This document shows positions 47,897 to 56,524 of a stretch of DNA of 64,000 nt, piece by piece. The first letter of the stretch is position 1; each line of letters begins with the position of its first letter. Both the position numbers and the translations under genes were made by a program. The DNA is from a virus, in the IMG/VR virus record IMGVR_UViG_3300022907_000005, positions 1-64,000 of that record. The stretch is one strand, 5' to 3'. The notes below the pieces were generated by a model. The model was not told the origin of the DNA, searched no databases, and saw only the letters and a list, made by a program, of their open reading frames with translations.

Positions 47897-48871
47897 TTAG
47901 CCTACCATAAATGCGGGAGGAAGTTCGTACTTAGATTGCATTTCTTCTTCAGTCTGTTGAATTTCTGCAACCGCTTCTTGAAATATCTGATCTCCGTTGA
48001 GTATCACACCACCTGGCAATTGAATGCCGCCAAACTTTTTCATGTTCTCTCCCCACTGTCTTTTAATAAGTGCAGTAGTGTATTTCTTTAAAAACATGTC
48101 GTTATACACTTCAGCGTAATCGGTGCCTGCAATCATAGCCTGACCTTCAGCAATCACATAGTCGCCAACATCGAATGTCTTATCAAAGTCTGTGTCAATG
48201 TAAAGTCTATTAGTTTTTCGATTGAATCGTATTTGTCTTTCAGTAACGAAAATGCTTTCTAGTGTAGATAAGTGAGTTTTCACCATAGAGTAATATGTCA
48301 AGTCTGCACTGAGTAAATTGTACAAGTCATTCAATGCAAATTGATAATCAACATCAAACAAGCCGTCTGACTTGCCGCCAGTTGTCGCGCCAAACTTAAA
48401 CATTCTAGTAACGCCAAGAATATTGTCACCTATAGGAATGTAGCCGTTTTCTAAGTCGCCTTTAGAGTATGCGGTAGACGAAGATGTGGTTGTAGCATAT
48501 CCAGACTGATTGCCTGTAATGGTTTCAGATAAAGAAAAAGTTGCGCCACCAGGCTTTACATTATCTACGGTGATTTCTGCACCATCTGTACTGACAACAA
48601 TCGCGGTTGTTCCCGAAGTACCACCAGTAACAGTTTCACCAACAGTAAAGTTGTTAGCCAAGGATGCTTGTAATGTGATCTTTGACCCTGTAAGTTTGTG
48701 TTTGATGTAGGCTCTTTCGGTACCATCAAAGTGATACTCTTGCCAAAATTGGATTGCGTCATCTACGCGATCACTTACCTGATCGTCATCCACATTGATT
48801 TCAATAACAGGAAAGCCCAGTCTGCGTAAGCTATAATCAATCAACTCTTGTCTTGATGCTAGTACAGCCAT
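47897..48871 (-). CDS. 13: Neck protein gp13
   Basis: The head-completion protein starts ASRQELIDYSLRRLGFPVIE and VDDAIQFWQEYHFDGTERAY, and has LTYYSMVKTHLSTLESIFV and KTNRLYIDTDFDKTFDVGDY, as in gp13. Residues about 65-130 are an insertion not typical of T4 gp13, with NFTVGETVTGGTSGTTAIVV and SLSETITGNQSGY repeats. Length 324 aa (T4: 309). Confidence 0.9.
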   Translation of the reverse strand: MAVLASRQELIDYSLRRLGFPVIEINVDDDQVSDRVDDAIQFWQEYHFDGTERAYIKHKLTGSKITLQASLANNFTVGETVTGGTSGTTAIVVSTDGAEITVDNVKPGGATFSLSETITGNQSGYATTTSSSTAYSKGDLENGYIPIGDNILGVTRMFKFGATTGGKSDGLFDVDYQFALNDLYNLLSADLTYYSMVKTHLSTLESIFVTERQIRFNRKTNRLYIDTDFDKTFDVGDYVIAEGQAMIAGTDYAEVYNDMFLKKYTTALIKRQWGENMKKFGGIQLPGGVILNGDQIFQEAVAEIQQTEEEMQSKYELPPAFMVG

Positions 48872-48887
48872 CAGTATCTCCTAGTTA

Positions 48888-49490
48888 TTATGGATCGTAA
48901 GCGTATAGTTCTGCTCTGAGTGCAGTCAATTCCGCTTGTACATAAGCCGTAGTAGCAATCTGCGTGGTGTTTGTACCTGCAGATGCTGTTGGTGCAGCAG
49001 GAGTTCCAGTCAACGTGGGGCTTGCTAATGGAGCCTTTGCTGCCAATGCGTTTGTTGTCGTTGTCGCATAGTTCGCGTCATCACCAAGTGCTGCTGCTAA
49101 TTCGTTCAGCGTATCTAATGCACCAGGAGCAGAGTCAACTAAATTCCCTACCGCAGTATCAACATAACTTCTTGTCGCAATTGTGCTAGTATCAACCGTA
49201 AGTGTACCCGACGAAATGCCTATGCCAGTACCTGCTGTCAAATATGAATCGATTTCACTGTCTACCCTAGCGTTAGTAAAGTACAGATTGGTGCTACCTT
49301 CACCAATATCATCAGTATCTCCAGTGACATTAGTTAAATCGGCAAGCAATAAAGATTTACCGCCCTGTGTTGAGCCATCATGCACTCGCAAATGGTAATC
49401 TGTGGTGCTGACGGATAGTTCTCCCTGAGCACCGGTAAACACATTATTCTGAGTAGTTGTCCCTCTTCTAAATTGTACTTGTTTAGGCAT
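48888..49490 (-). CDS. Tail fibre protein, 200 aa
   Basis: Starts MPKQVQFRRGTTTQNNVFTG, GAQGELSVSTTDYHLRVHDG, the head fold shared by several fibre genes here. It has DIGEGSTNLYFTNARVDSEI, then APGALDTLNELAAALGDD and SPTLTGTPAAPTASAGTNTT with IATTAYV, a well-known phage tail-fibre repeat. The C-terminus ends ELYAYDP. It likely forms a short fibre or an adaptor on a longer one. Late promoter at 49516-49523. Confidence 0.75.
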   Translation of the reverse strand: MPKQVQFRRGTTTQNNVFTGAQGELSVSTTDYHLRVHDGSTQGGKSLLLADLTNVTGDTDDIGEGSTNLYFTNARVDSEIDSYLTAGTGIGISSGTLTVDTSTIATRSYVDTAVGNLVDSAPGALDTLNELAAALGDDANYATTTTNALAAKAPLASPTLTGTPAAPTASAGTNTTQIATTAYVQAELTALRAELYAYDP

Positions 49491-49515
49491 GTATCCTACT
49501 CCTATATATTACATC

Positions 49516-49523
49516 TATTTATA
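49516..49523 (-). promoter_or_regulatory. T4-type late promoter
   Basis: Exact TATAAATA on the minus strand before the 200-aa fibre gene; leader about 20 nt. Confidence 0.82.
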
Positions 49524-49541
49524 ATAAATTTTAAGACCAGT

Positions 49542-52376
49542 TTATTGGTAGAAAATATAAAATCTACCAGTGGTGTGATTGGTGTTCAGAACAACATTTT
49601 CTGATGAAAATTTTGTTGGCCCATACTCATAAAGCGATAAATTGTTGGTATCCCTATAAGCCATAAAACTATAATCGCTTCCAGTTAGAGTGGCACCTGA
49701 TGTTTCACTCCACCAATGTACTCTAAAGCTAGTAAAAAACCCAAAGTTATTTGGATTGATTGTTGTTGTAGGTGCAGGCTTAACGTTAGCACCCTCAATT
49801 GTCGAGCGAGCAACCATCGCATAATTCTCAAGATTATCTCCCCACACATACCAAACACGATTAGCTGTTGTGGCTGCTCGTACAGCTTGGAAAGCTGAGT
49901 CACTTAATATAACGTTAGTGGAATCTGAAGGAAGTGGATTACCTTCTGTAACACTGACTCCGCCAACTGGTTGCCAATCTGGTGAGTTAAACGTAGCAAC
50001 CAACGTTCCGTAGGTTGGATGAGTATAATTACCTACAGAAATCGCATCTGTACCTAATGACGTAACACTGCCAGACGTACCTCCGCCTTCTGTATAGTTA
50101 GCAGTGACGGTGATAACAGCGTCCAGATCTGCTTCTACTAGTGTATATGTAGTAGCGGTGGCACCTGTAATAGCTACCCCGTCTCGATTCCACTGATAAC
50201 TGATGGCACTGATGCCATCACCATCAGCCAGATTATTAGAAGCAGTTAGCGTTGAGCCTAGTATTGATTCACCATTAATAATCGCAGTGCCTGTTGTTAA
50301 GTAGTACGCCTCAGTTGGTCCTGGGCTATCATACATAAAATTCCCAACACTACTGCGTACTATCAATGTAAGCGCATCGCCAGATAAGTATACGCTGCTA
50401 AATTTAGTATACGATGAAACATCTGGTAATATTGGCACAGGATCTTGTGCCCAGGTTTCTCCTGTTTTAGTAAAGGATCGTACTATACCTGTGTTGTCAT
50501 CACCGACCGCGATATTGCTACCTGATACAATTCTGTCACCTGAGTTACTCATACTGTTGTATGTAAATATATTACCGTCAGGCGAAGTTATATCAGCTTG
50601 CTGCGTCCAGGTTGCGTCTGATCGAGTGAATAAGTTAAGCGCAGTAGAAGTAAAGTCCCGTGAGATTAAGGTATTTCCATCACCCGATAACTGGAGCCCG
50701 CCACCGAAATAAACATACGGGTCCGTGCCGTCGCTTATCTTGGCCTGGAAGTTGTATGTGTGAGGCCAGGAGAAACTGCCATCTACAGCTCTGTTTCGTG
50801 TATAGATATATATGGCACCAGCGGTGGAGTCGTCGGCAGTGGCACCGATGGCGAGGGTACTTGCATCATTAGAGATCTTAACATCAGATCCATACCGGGC
50901 TCCGGCTTCTTGTTGGCCTATAGTAGAAGCCAGCAGTTTGATCTGATTGCTAAATCCCTGGCCATGGGCGGCACGTTGATAAACATAAACAGCACCAGCA
51001 TCAGCGCCAGCTGCATCTTCCCACTGGGCACCGGCTATTAGAGTGTTACCATCACCAGATATACTGACTGTGCTGCCAAACTGATCACCATCCTGTTTAT
51101 CACTGGCTTGTAGATACTGCGTCAGTGACCAGGATGTACCATTTCTGCTATAAACATAAGCGGCGCCCGCGTTGGCAGGAGTCTCTCTTTGCCTTCTACT
51201 GCCTACAACAATGGTATTGCCATCATCAGAGATTGCGCAACTATATCCGTAGATATCACGGTCGCCTGACAGGTTGCCACTACCCTGATATGTAGCCTGT
51301 ATTGCCCAGCTTGAGCCTGTCCTAGCAAGGAACCATGCCTTTCCTGCATAATCTGCCGTGGTAGTCTGATATGCGTTAGTATAGACAGCAGTGTTGCCGT
51401 CGCCTGAAATAGCAAATGTTTCTTTAAGTGGGCCCACTGTGGTAGGCTGAATTAAAGTGCCTTCTTGTATGTAAATAGGATCCGGTAGAGGTTCTGGAGC
51501 TACCGTCGACCACATAGACTCACCCCAACTGTATGTACCTGAATGTACGCCATGAGTATTATTGTTAGCAGACAATTCATAAGTAGTAGCATCCATAGTC
51601 TGCGCTGTTACTGCATTAGTTAGCGTTGCACCGGTGGTGCCAGGAGCATATCTAAATGCATTATTATTCAGAATTAGACCTGACCCGCCAGCATAGTCGT
51701 TTGTACCATTTTCAGTAGTGTAAAAACTACAGTTGTTTAACACAGACGTGTTAACTTGACTATTGTCATACTGTAAAGCCCAGTTACCATTCGCATTGGT
51801 TTCTTGAAACACACAGTTGTAAAAGTCACCTTGGCTGTATGCCGTCGAACCGTTAAACATGCCTACAGAATAAGAGTTTGATTTTCCATTGTTGTTTCTT
51901 TTTAGAATTGCGCCATACACTGCGCTATTAGTGTTTTGTAAGTTTACCATAGCGGCATCACGTTGAGCAGTGGTAGCCGTCCACTGAAATACCACCTGTC
52001 CAGCTGCACAAAAGAAAGTTCTAGGTAAATTGCCATCGCTGAACCCAGCAGTAGTAAATTGTGGTACCTGTGGGCCTACTGTAACTGGTGTAAGATCATA
52101 AACGCCTGGCTTGATCACATACATTACAGCAGTGCCGATGGCAGCAGTCTGAGATTGAGCATAACTTAATGTCTGATAAGCAGTAGCATCAGTGTCTCCA
52201 TTATTACTGTCGGACCCATTGGTGATATCAATATACTTTTTATCACCTGAAAATGAATTGATAAAGCTAGTAGCCACCGAGCCAAAATTTGGGACAAACG
52301 GGATAACCGGATCTAAGAAACGTTTTAGTGTTTTACCTGCTAGAATTTTACCTGAAAATGATGTAATACGTGGCAT
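49542..52376 (-). CDS. Large tail-fibre or spike protein with beta-propeller and Ig-like domains, 944 aa
   Basis: Three parts are visible. Residues about 45-290 resemble a pectate-lyase-like beta-helix (YIDITNGSDSNNGDTDATAY, then a chain of Asn-rich turns). Residues about 300-690 repeat GSTVSISGDGNTLIAGA and CAISDDGNTIVVGS, FG-GAP-like blades of an integrin-type beta-propeller, with GAVYVYQR between them. Residues about 700-780 (ISYQWNRDGVAITGATATTY) are a bacterial Ig-like domain. It would bind a host surface glycan or protein. No catalytic residues are identified. Start MPRITSFSGKILAG. Confidence 0.75.
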   Translation of the reverse strand: MPRITSFSGKILAGKTLKRFLDPVIPFVPNFGSVATSFINSFSGDKKYIDITNGSDSNNGDTDATAYQTLSYAQSQTAAIGTAVMYVIKPGVYDLTPVTVGPQVPQFTTAGFSDGNLPRTFFCAAGQVVFQWTATTAQRDAAMVNLQNTNSAVYGAILKRNNNGKSNSYSVGMFNGSTAYSQGDFYNCVFQETNANGNWALQYDNSQVNTSVLNNCSFYTTENGTNDYAGGSGLILNNNAFRYAPGTTGATLTNAVTAQTMDATTYELSANNNTHGVHSGTYSWGESMWSTVAPEPLPDPIYIQEGTLIQPTTVGPLKETFAISGDGNTAVYTNAYQTTTADYAGKAWFLARTGSSWAIQATYQGSGNLSGDRDIYGYSCAISDDGNTIVVGSRRQRETPANAGAAYVYSRNGTSWSLTQYLQASDKQDGDQFGSTVSISGDGNTLIAGAQWEDAAGADAGAVYVYQRAAHGQGFSNQIKLLASTIGQQEAGARYGSDVKISNDASTLAIGATADDSTAGAIYIYTRNRAVDGSFSWPHTYNFQAKISDGTDPYVYFGGGLQLSGDGNTLISRDFTSTALNLFTRSDATWTQQADITSPDGNIFTYNSMSNSGDRIVSGSNIAVGDDNTGIVRSFTKTGETWAQDPVPILPDVSSYTKFSSVYLSGDALTLIVRSSVGNFMYDSPGPTEAYYLTTGTAIINGESILGSTLTASNNLADGDGISAISYQWNRDGVAITGATATTYTLVEADLDAVITVTANYTEGGGTSGSVTSLGTDAISVGNYTHPTYGTLVATFNSPDWQPVGGVSVTEGNPLPSDSTNVILSDSAFQAVRAATTANRVWYVWGDNLENYAMVARSTIEGANVKPAPTTTINPNNFGFFTSFRVHWWSETSGATLTGSDYSFMAYRDTNNLSLYEYGPTKFSSENVVLNTNHTTGRFYIFYQ

Positions 52377-52386
52377 ATATTTCGCC

Positions 52387-53832
52387 TTACACCGAACCGA
52401 ATGCTGTTACAGTTCCGAGAACCGTCCAAGCACCAGCAAACCTAATAAGGGTAAAACTAGCAATATCAGTAGCACTCGGAGTTGACGTAGGAGCTGATGC
52501 GCCTTGCCATAAAATTGTCTGAGCCGCACCATCAATCTGAACGGCAGTGGGTAAATACCCCGTGGCTCCTTGACTAATAATTAGTGCCGCAGAGAGAGTT
52601 CTATCATCAGTAGTCGGCACATTAGTAAAGTTAGCAGTGAAATCAGCAGCTACCGAACTATGTATAAACAACGATCTAGAAGTGATGTCATGAGTAACTA
52701 CACCGGTTGCACCAGTTAATGTTGTTGCTATTTCCGTAGTTGAACCAAAAGTTGTTAAAGCAGTAAATGATGTAGTAGCAGCAGGAGGTGTATATGTAAA
52801 CACACCAGTTGAGTTATCATAAGCAACAGCACCGTCACCTGATGCAGGTGCAGCGGCGCCTACTGAGATATCAGTTAGTGCTATTCCTCCGCCACTGCCG
52901 ATCTCAGTATAATTAGTACCGTCGTTTGTAAATGCCCAATAACCTTCGCTTTCGTCCCAAATTAACGCAACATCAGCAGCTGAGCCTCTGTTAACGCTTA
53001 TACCAGCATCTTCAGTTGGAGTGCCGGATGCATCTCTGTTCAATTCGATAATGTTGTCTGCTAAACTTGTAATCTGCGAGTTAACAATAGTTTGTGTGCC
53101 ACTGATTGTGACGTTGCCGTTAAACACTGCGTCATCGCTGTATGTTTTAGCACCTGCGATAGTTTGTGGACCACTGGTTCGGACCACTGTGCTGTCTGCT
53201 GTCAGGACGCCTGCACTGACGGACACACCATCGCTGCCGGTGAGATATGATGTACCATCAACATATGCTTTTACTGACTGTTGAGATGGCAATCTAGTAG
53301 CACTATTGGAAGAAAAGTTATCTTCGTCAATGAGTGCCGCGGTAATTCTTGCATCTGCTCTAGCATTTGTAAAGTATAGATTGCTTGACCCTTCACTCAA
53401 TTCATCAGTGTCTGCTGCTCCAGCAGTAATACTAGCAGTAGTAACAGCGGTCACTCTACCTTTCGCATCTACTGTGACAACAGGAATAGCCGTAGAGCTA
53501 CCATAACTAGCAGCGGTGACACCTGAATCAGGAGTTGATATTGTAACCGAGTCTGTGCCTACTGCAACATCAATTTGATTCGATGTGCCGTTGACTGTAA
53601 GAGGAGTATCAGTTCCTACAACAATGGTAAAAGTATTAGTACCGTCACTAACAGTCCAACCCGCTGTTGAGTTACTTAGGTCAGCCCTAGCAAATTCTAT
53701 TCCACCACTAGTAGATCCGTCATGCAAATGCAATGACTTATTAGTAGTGTTTACTGTCAGTTCACCTTCTGCTCCAGTGAACGAAGACATATCTGAATTG
53801 GAACCACGTCTTAACTGTAGTTGCGTAGGCAT
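52387..53832 (-). CDS. Tail fibre protein, 481 aa
   Basis: Begins MPTQLQLRRGSNSDMSSFTG and AEGELTVNTTNKSLHLHDG, the same start domain as the 200-aa fibre. A middle part repeats DELSEGSSNLYFTNARADAR and TIAGAKTYSDDAVFNGNVTI, motifs of long marine-phage fibres. The end VLGTVTAFGSV is beta-rich. Probably a trimeric fibre subunit. Weakly separated from the 944-aa gene by 10 nt and coupled to the 103-aa gene. Confidence 0.75.
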   Translation of the reverse strand: MPTQLQLRRGSNSDMSSFTGAEGELTVNTTNKSLHLHDGSTSGGIEFARADLSNSTAGWTVSDGTNTFTIVVGTDTPLTVNGTSNQIDVAVGTDSVTISTPDSGVTAASYGSSTAIPVVTVDAKGRVTAVTTASITAGAADTDELSEGSSNLYFTNARADARITAALIDEDNFSSNSATRLPSQQSVKAYVDGTSYLTGSDGVSVSAGVLTADSTVVRTSGPQTIAGAKTYSDDAVFNGNVTISGTQTIVNSQITSLADNIIELNRDASGTPTEDAGISVNRGSAADVALIWDESEGYWAFTNDGTNYTEIGSGGGIALTDISVGAAAPASGDGAVAYDNSTGVFTYTPPAATTSFTALTTFGSTTEIATTLTGATGVVTHDITSRSLFIHSSVAADFTANFTNVPTTDDRTLSAALIISQGATGYLPTAVQIDGAAQTILWQGASAPTSTPSATDIASFTLIRFAGAWTVLGTVTAFGSV

Positions 53833-53833
53833 T

Positions 53834-54145
53834 CTAGGTCAACCCTCCGAGATCTTCAATTTGAATAGAACCACTTGGAGTATCTAGCGCGTCAAAACTT
53901 TGACTTGTTGCTTGACCAAAAGCATCAACCGATAACGCACTGAGATCTCCATAATCTCCTATAGGGAAAACTAGATTGGGATCACTCGCAGAAAAGTTAG
54001 CAATAGTCTGGATTGCTCCAGACGAATCTCGCATGTACACTGTTTTGTCAGGTATATTTACCGCAATTTCGCCTATCGCAAGATCTGATGTACTAGGCGC
54101 TGAGTTTGCAGTGTTACTTCTTTTTGGCTTTATTATGTTCGACAT
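53834..54145 (-). CDS. Fibre-associated protein with shared N-terminal domain, 103 aa
   Basis: MSNIIKPKRSNTANSAPSTS then DLAIGEIAVNIPDKTVYMRD is the same attachment-type domain as in the 458-aa fibre (SDLAVGELAYAM). The rest is short (FGQATSQSFDALDTPSGSIQ). It may be a small fibre adaptor or a fibre gene whose distal part has been lost. It overlaps the 66-aa coiled-coil gene. Confidence 0.65.
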   Translation of the reverse strand: MSNIIKPKRSNTANSAPSTSDLAIGEIAVNIPDKTVYMRDSSGAIQTIANFSASDPNLVFPIGDYGDLSALSVDAFGQATSQSFDALDTPSGSIQIEDLGGLT

Positions 54146-54314
54146 CTGCTTCTACAAACTCGCTTTGTTGTGGTTCTACTTGCGCGTTGTCATACTCTGC
54201 CAATTTCTCATTTGCAATTGCAAGTTTAGATTTAAGCAGAATATTCTCTAAGTTTAAATCATTCATTTGAGATGCGAGTGCATTCACATAAGTATTTATT
54301 AATTTCTCATCCAT
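54114..54314 (-). CDS. Small coiled-coil protein, 66 aa
   Basis: MDEKLINTYVNALASQMNDL then NLENILLKSKLAIANEKLAE is a heptad-like helix, followed by an acidic and Lys tail (HNKAKKK). Its end overlaps the 103-aa fibre gene by 32 nt. Possibly a fibre chaperone or trimerisation helper; no family recognised. Confidence 0.55.
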   Translation of the reverse strand: MDEKLINTYVNALASQMNDLNLENILLKSKLAIANEKLAEYDNAQVEPQQSEFVEADVEHNKAKKK

Positions 54315-54331
54315 TTCATTATCTCAAAATT

Positions 54332-54353
54332 GAGAGGACTGTATTGTCCTCTC
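54332..54353 (-). terminator. 8-bp hairpin after the NVTG-repeat fibre gene
   Basis: GAGAGGAC (54332-54339), 6-nt loop, GTCCTCTC (54346-54353). On the minus strand it lies downstream of the 458-aa fibre stop and inside the leader of the late promoter at 54364-54371. Only a short T-rich tail follows. Confidence 0.6.
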
Positions 54354-54363
54354 TTCATAATTT

Positions 54364-54371
54364 TATTTATA
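54364..54371 (-). promoter_or_regulatory. T4-type late promoter
   Basis: Exact TATAAATA on the minus strand; predicted start near 54358, so its leader would contain the hairpin at 54332-54353. Confidence 0.75.
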
Positions 54372-54380
54372 CTAATTATA

Positions 54381-55757
54381 TTAGTAGGTTCCGCCATCAA
54401 TCGTAGCCGCATTAATTGTTTTAGCAGTGTTGCTAGTCAAGAATGTGCCTACTCTCGTATCTGTGTAATACAGATTAGTAGAACCTTCGCTAATGTCATC
54501 AGTATCATGATTTGATACATCGGAAACTGTGCCTGTAACGTTACCTGTAACGTTACCTGTAACATTGCCTGTTAAGTTGCCTTCAAATGCAGCGACAAGT
54601 GTAGCGACAGTGTACCCTGTTCCTGATTTATTTACTGTTGTGCCTGGAACTGCTTGCAGTGATTTAAATAAATGCCACTTATCATCAGATGCATCTCTGA
54701 ATAAACCAGAGTACAAATCTAGTGATCCAGATGTGTCGTAAAGTCCATAGAAACCTATGTCAACAGCATCAGATGAATCGTTGCCAGTTGCTAATGAAAA
54801 CAGCGGATCATTTACTGCTAAGTTTGTAGTATCAACAGTAGTTGTTGATCCACTTACTGTAAGATTTCCTGATACTGTCAAGTTACCTGATACAGTTGGG
54901 TTAGTTGCAAGACCTACTGTCATTGTATCAGTAGCACTTACAACAACATCGATTTCATTTGTTGTGCCACTTACTGTTAGCGTATCACCGCCTGCAACAG
55001 ACTGTGTGTTGGAACCGTCTGACAAAGTAAATGCAGTGCTGATAGCCGCAGTAGAAACCGCAGTTACAAGACCTTTAGCATTTACAGTAACAACAGGAAT
55101 AGCAGTTGTGCTACCGAAGTTACCTACGTTTGAGTTTACAGTAGCCAGTGTACCAGTACCCGTTACGCCGGCAGTACCATCAAAAGATGCTGATGTATAT
55201 GCTAGGTCGCCCGTAATGGCAATAGTTCTACCAGTTGCCAATGCAGTTGCAGTGTCGGCATTACCTGTAAGGTCACCAGTTACATCGCCAGTTACGTTAC
55301 CTGTTACATTACCTGTAAGGTCGCCAGTTACGTCACCAGTTACATTACCTGTAATGTTACCAGTGATATCGCCGATTAAATCGCCAGTTACGTTACCTGT
55401 GATATTACCCGTTACGTTACCAGTAAGGTCACCTGTAAGGTCACCAGTTACATCGCCAGTTACGTTACCTGTAAGATCAGCTGTAATTGTTCCTGCAGAG
55501 AAATCTCCACTTGCGTCTCTCTTAACAAGCTGTAAAGCTGTGTTAGAGGAAGAGGCACCGTCTACAATATCGGTGTAATACTTACCACCAATAGCATGAA
55601 TAGCAGCACCGCCGCTGTTTGTCGATTCGATGTAGAGTTTAGAGCCTACACCATCATTTGCGGTATCCATTGCATATGCAAGTTCACCTACTGCTAAGTC
55701 TGACGTAGTAGGGGCTGTTGCAGCAGACCCACGTTTAATTTGAATGGTCGAAGCCAT
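54381..55757 (-). CDS. Tail fibre with tetrapeptide (N/D)(V/L/I)TG repeats, 458 aa
   Basis: The start domain MASTIQIKRGSAATAPTTSD, LAVGELAYAMDTANDGVGS is shared with neighbours. Residues 94-165 are 18 tandem tetrapeptides such as NVTGDVTGDLTG, a likely beta-helical or beta-roll shaft, and a shorter array recurs near the C-terminus. Further motifs NAKGLVTAVSTAAIS and LFSLATGNDSSDAVDIGFYG are typical of marine fibres. Asn-Val-Thr units could be glycosylated at Thr or Asn, perhaps by the nearby glycosyltransferases; that is only a hypothesis. Confidence 0.78.
   Translation of the reverse strand: MASTIQIKRGSAATAPTTSDLAVGELAYAMDTANDGVGSKLYIESTNSGGAAIHAIGGKYYTDIVDGASSSNTALQLVKRDASGDFSAGTITADLTGNVTGDVTGDLTGDLTGNVTGNITGNVTGDLIGDITGNITGNVTGDVTGDLTGNVTGNVTGDVTGDLTGNADTATALATGRTIAITGDLAYTSASFDGTAGVTGTGTLATVNSNVGNFGSTTAIPVVTVNAKGLVTAVSTAAISTAFTLSDGSNTQSVAGGDTLTVSGTTNEIDVVVSATDTMTVGLATNPTVSGNLTVSGNLTVSGSTTTVDTTNLAVNDPLFSLATGNDSSDAVDIGFYGLYDTSGSLDLYSGLFRDASDDKWHLFKSLQAVPGTTVNKSGTGYTVATLVAAFEGNLTGNVTGNVTGNVTGTVSDVSNHDTDDISEGSTNLYYTDTRVGTFLTSNTAKTINAATIDGGTY
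55263..55478 (-). repeat. 12-bp coding tandem repeat, 18 units
   Basis: Eighteen 12-nt units encode the (N/D)(V/L/I)TG array, with one DLIG variant. A second cluster of about four units lies at 54530-54580. Unit sequences such as TTACCTGTAACG (plus strand) vary at wobble positions, so the array is not a recent expansion only. Confidence 0.88.
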
Positions 55758-55784
55758 TGTTCTCTCCTAAGTTTATTGAATTTA

Positions 55785-56117
55785 TTATGACCCGAATGTT
55801 CCACCGTCTAACGTTGCGCCTGCATCCAATGTAGCTTGAATTGCAGTAGCTACTGCGGAACTAGTTCCGACTGATTCATCGACCTTAGTTTGCAGTGATA
55901 CGGATTCCCATTTCTCAGTCTCAGCATTATAAACTAGAGTTTCCCCTGTAGCAATTACGCCATCTTCACCCTTATCTAAATTTCCTATATTGTCTTCTAA
56001 CTTCGCAATTTTAATCTTGGAAGCGGCTGTTGTAGTAGCGATGATTGTACTGCCGCCGACAGAAACTCTCGCTGAATTGCTACCACCTGTAACTCGTACT
56101 TGTACTTCATTAGCCAT
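55785..56117 (-). CDS. Small fibre-region protein, 110 aa
   Basis: A beta-rich N-terminus (MANEVQVRVTGGSNSARVSV) then NLDKGEDGVIATGETLVYN and EKWESVSL, ending DAGATLDGGTFGS. The last residues resemble the ends of fibre repeats (NAATIDGGTY in the neighbour). Likely a fibre adaptor or minor tip protein. No enzymatic motif. Confidence 0.6.
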   Translation of the reverse strand: MANEVQVRVTGGSNSARVSVGGSTIIATTTAASKIKIAKLEDNIGNLDKGEDGVIATGETLVYNAETEKWESVSLQTKVDESVGTSSAVATAIQATLDAGATLDGGTFGS

Positions 56118-56144
56118 GTTATTTCGCTACCTCTTGCTTCTGAA

Positions 56145-56480
56145 TTACTTTGTTGCTTCTGGGGTAACTGTTACGATACCTTCAATTACTCTAAGCGTTT
56201 CAGAGTCTGCAATTGAGACTACTTCTAAATCATACACATACCTACCTGCCTTCAATGTACTGGTCTGTGTTGCAGTTAAAGATAGCGTTATTACGCCTCC
56301 AGTAACATCAGTTTTTACTGCTGTAAATGCAGTATAAGTATTAGTGTAATAACTTTTACGAATGTGTGCAGTGGGTGTGTAGTTGGTCAGGTCTTTAGCT
56401 GTTCCATCTGGATTTGTCATGTTTACCACAATAGAAAACGTGGTACCCTGATCGATTAGCAAATTGTTGATAGTAGCCAT
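56145..56480 (-). CDS. Baseplate/fibre-type Ig-like protein, 111 aa
   Basis: MATINNLLIDQGTTFSIVVN then TNPDGTAKDLTNYTPTAHIR is a widespread phage beta-sandwich (BppU-like N-terminal type), with ITLSLTATQTSTLKAGRYVY and DSETLRVIEGIVTVTPE. Probably a baseplate or fibre-attachment component. It starts the minus-strand fibre run and shares an upstream region of only 44 nt with the divergent glycosyltransferase gene. Confidence 0.65.
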   Translation of the reverse strand: MATINNLLIDQGTTFSIVVNMTNPDGTAKDLTNYTPTAHIRKSYYTNTYTAFTAVKTDVTGGVITLSLTATQTSTLKAGRYVYDLEVVSIADSETLRVIEGIVTVTPEATK

Positions 56481-56502
56481 ACCGCACCCTTAAAGTTTAT
56501 AT

Positions 56503-56510
56503 TATTTATA
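56503..56510 (-). promoter_or_regulatory. T4-type late promoter, divergent
   Basis: Exact TATAAATA on the minus strand for the 111-aa gene; leader about 17 nt with AAGG. Confidence 0.8.
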
Positions 56511-56514
56511 ATAA
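56507..56514 (+). promoter_or_regulatory. Late-like promoter for the plus-strand operon
   Basis: TATAATAA on the plus strand, one change from the late consensus, overlapping the minus-strand late promoter by 4 nt. The predicted start is near 56520, 5 nt before the first plus-strand ATG, and no -35 box is visible. Confidence 0.45.
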
Positions 56515-56524
56515 CACGAAACTT

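Noticed and set aside
55263-55478. Regular repeats that could suggest a CRISPR array
   Set aside because: The 12-nt units are contiguous with no unique spacers and code in frame for a tetrapeptide repeat in a fibre protein.
54757-55578. Long plus-strand open frame (273 codons) opposite the repeat fibre gene
   Set aside because: It is a by-product of the 12-bp repeat array, which keeps the opposite strand open. Its product is a low-complexity Val/Pro/Ser string with no domain or ribosome site.
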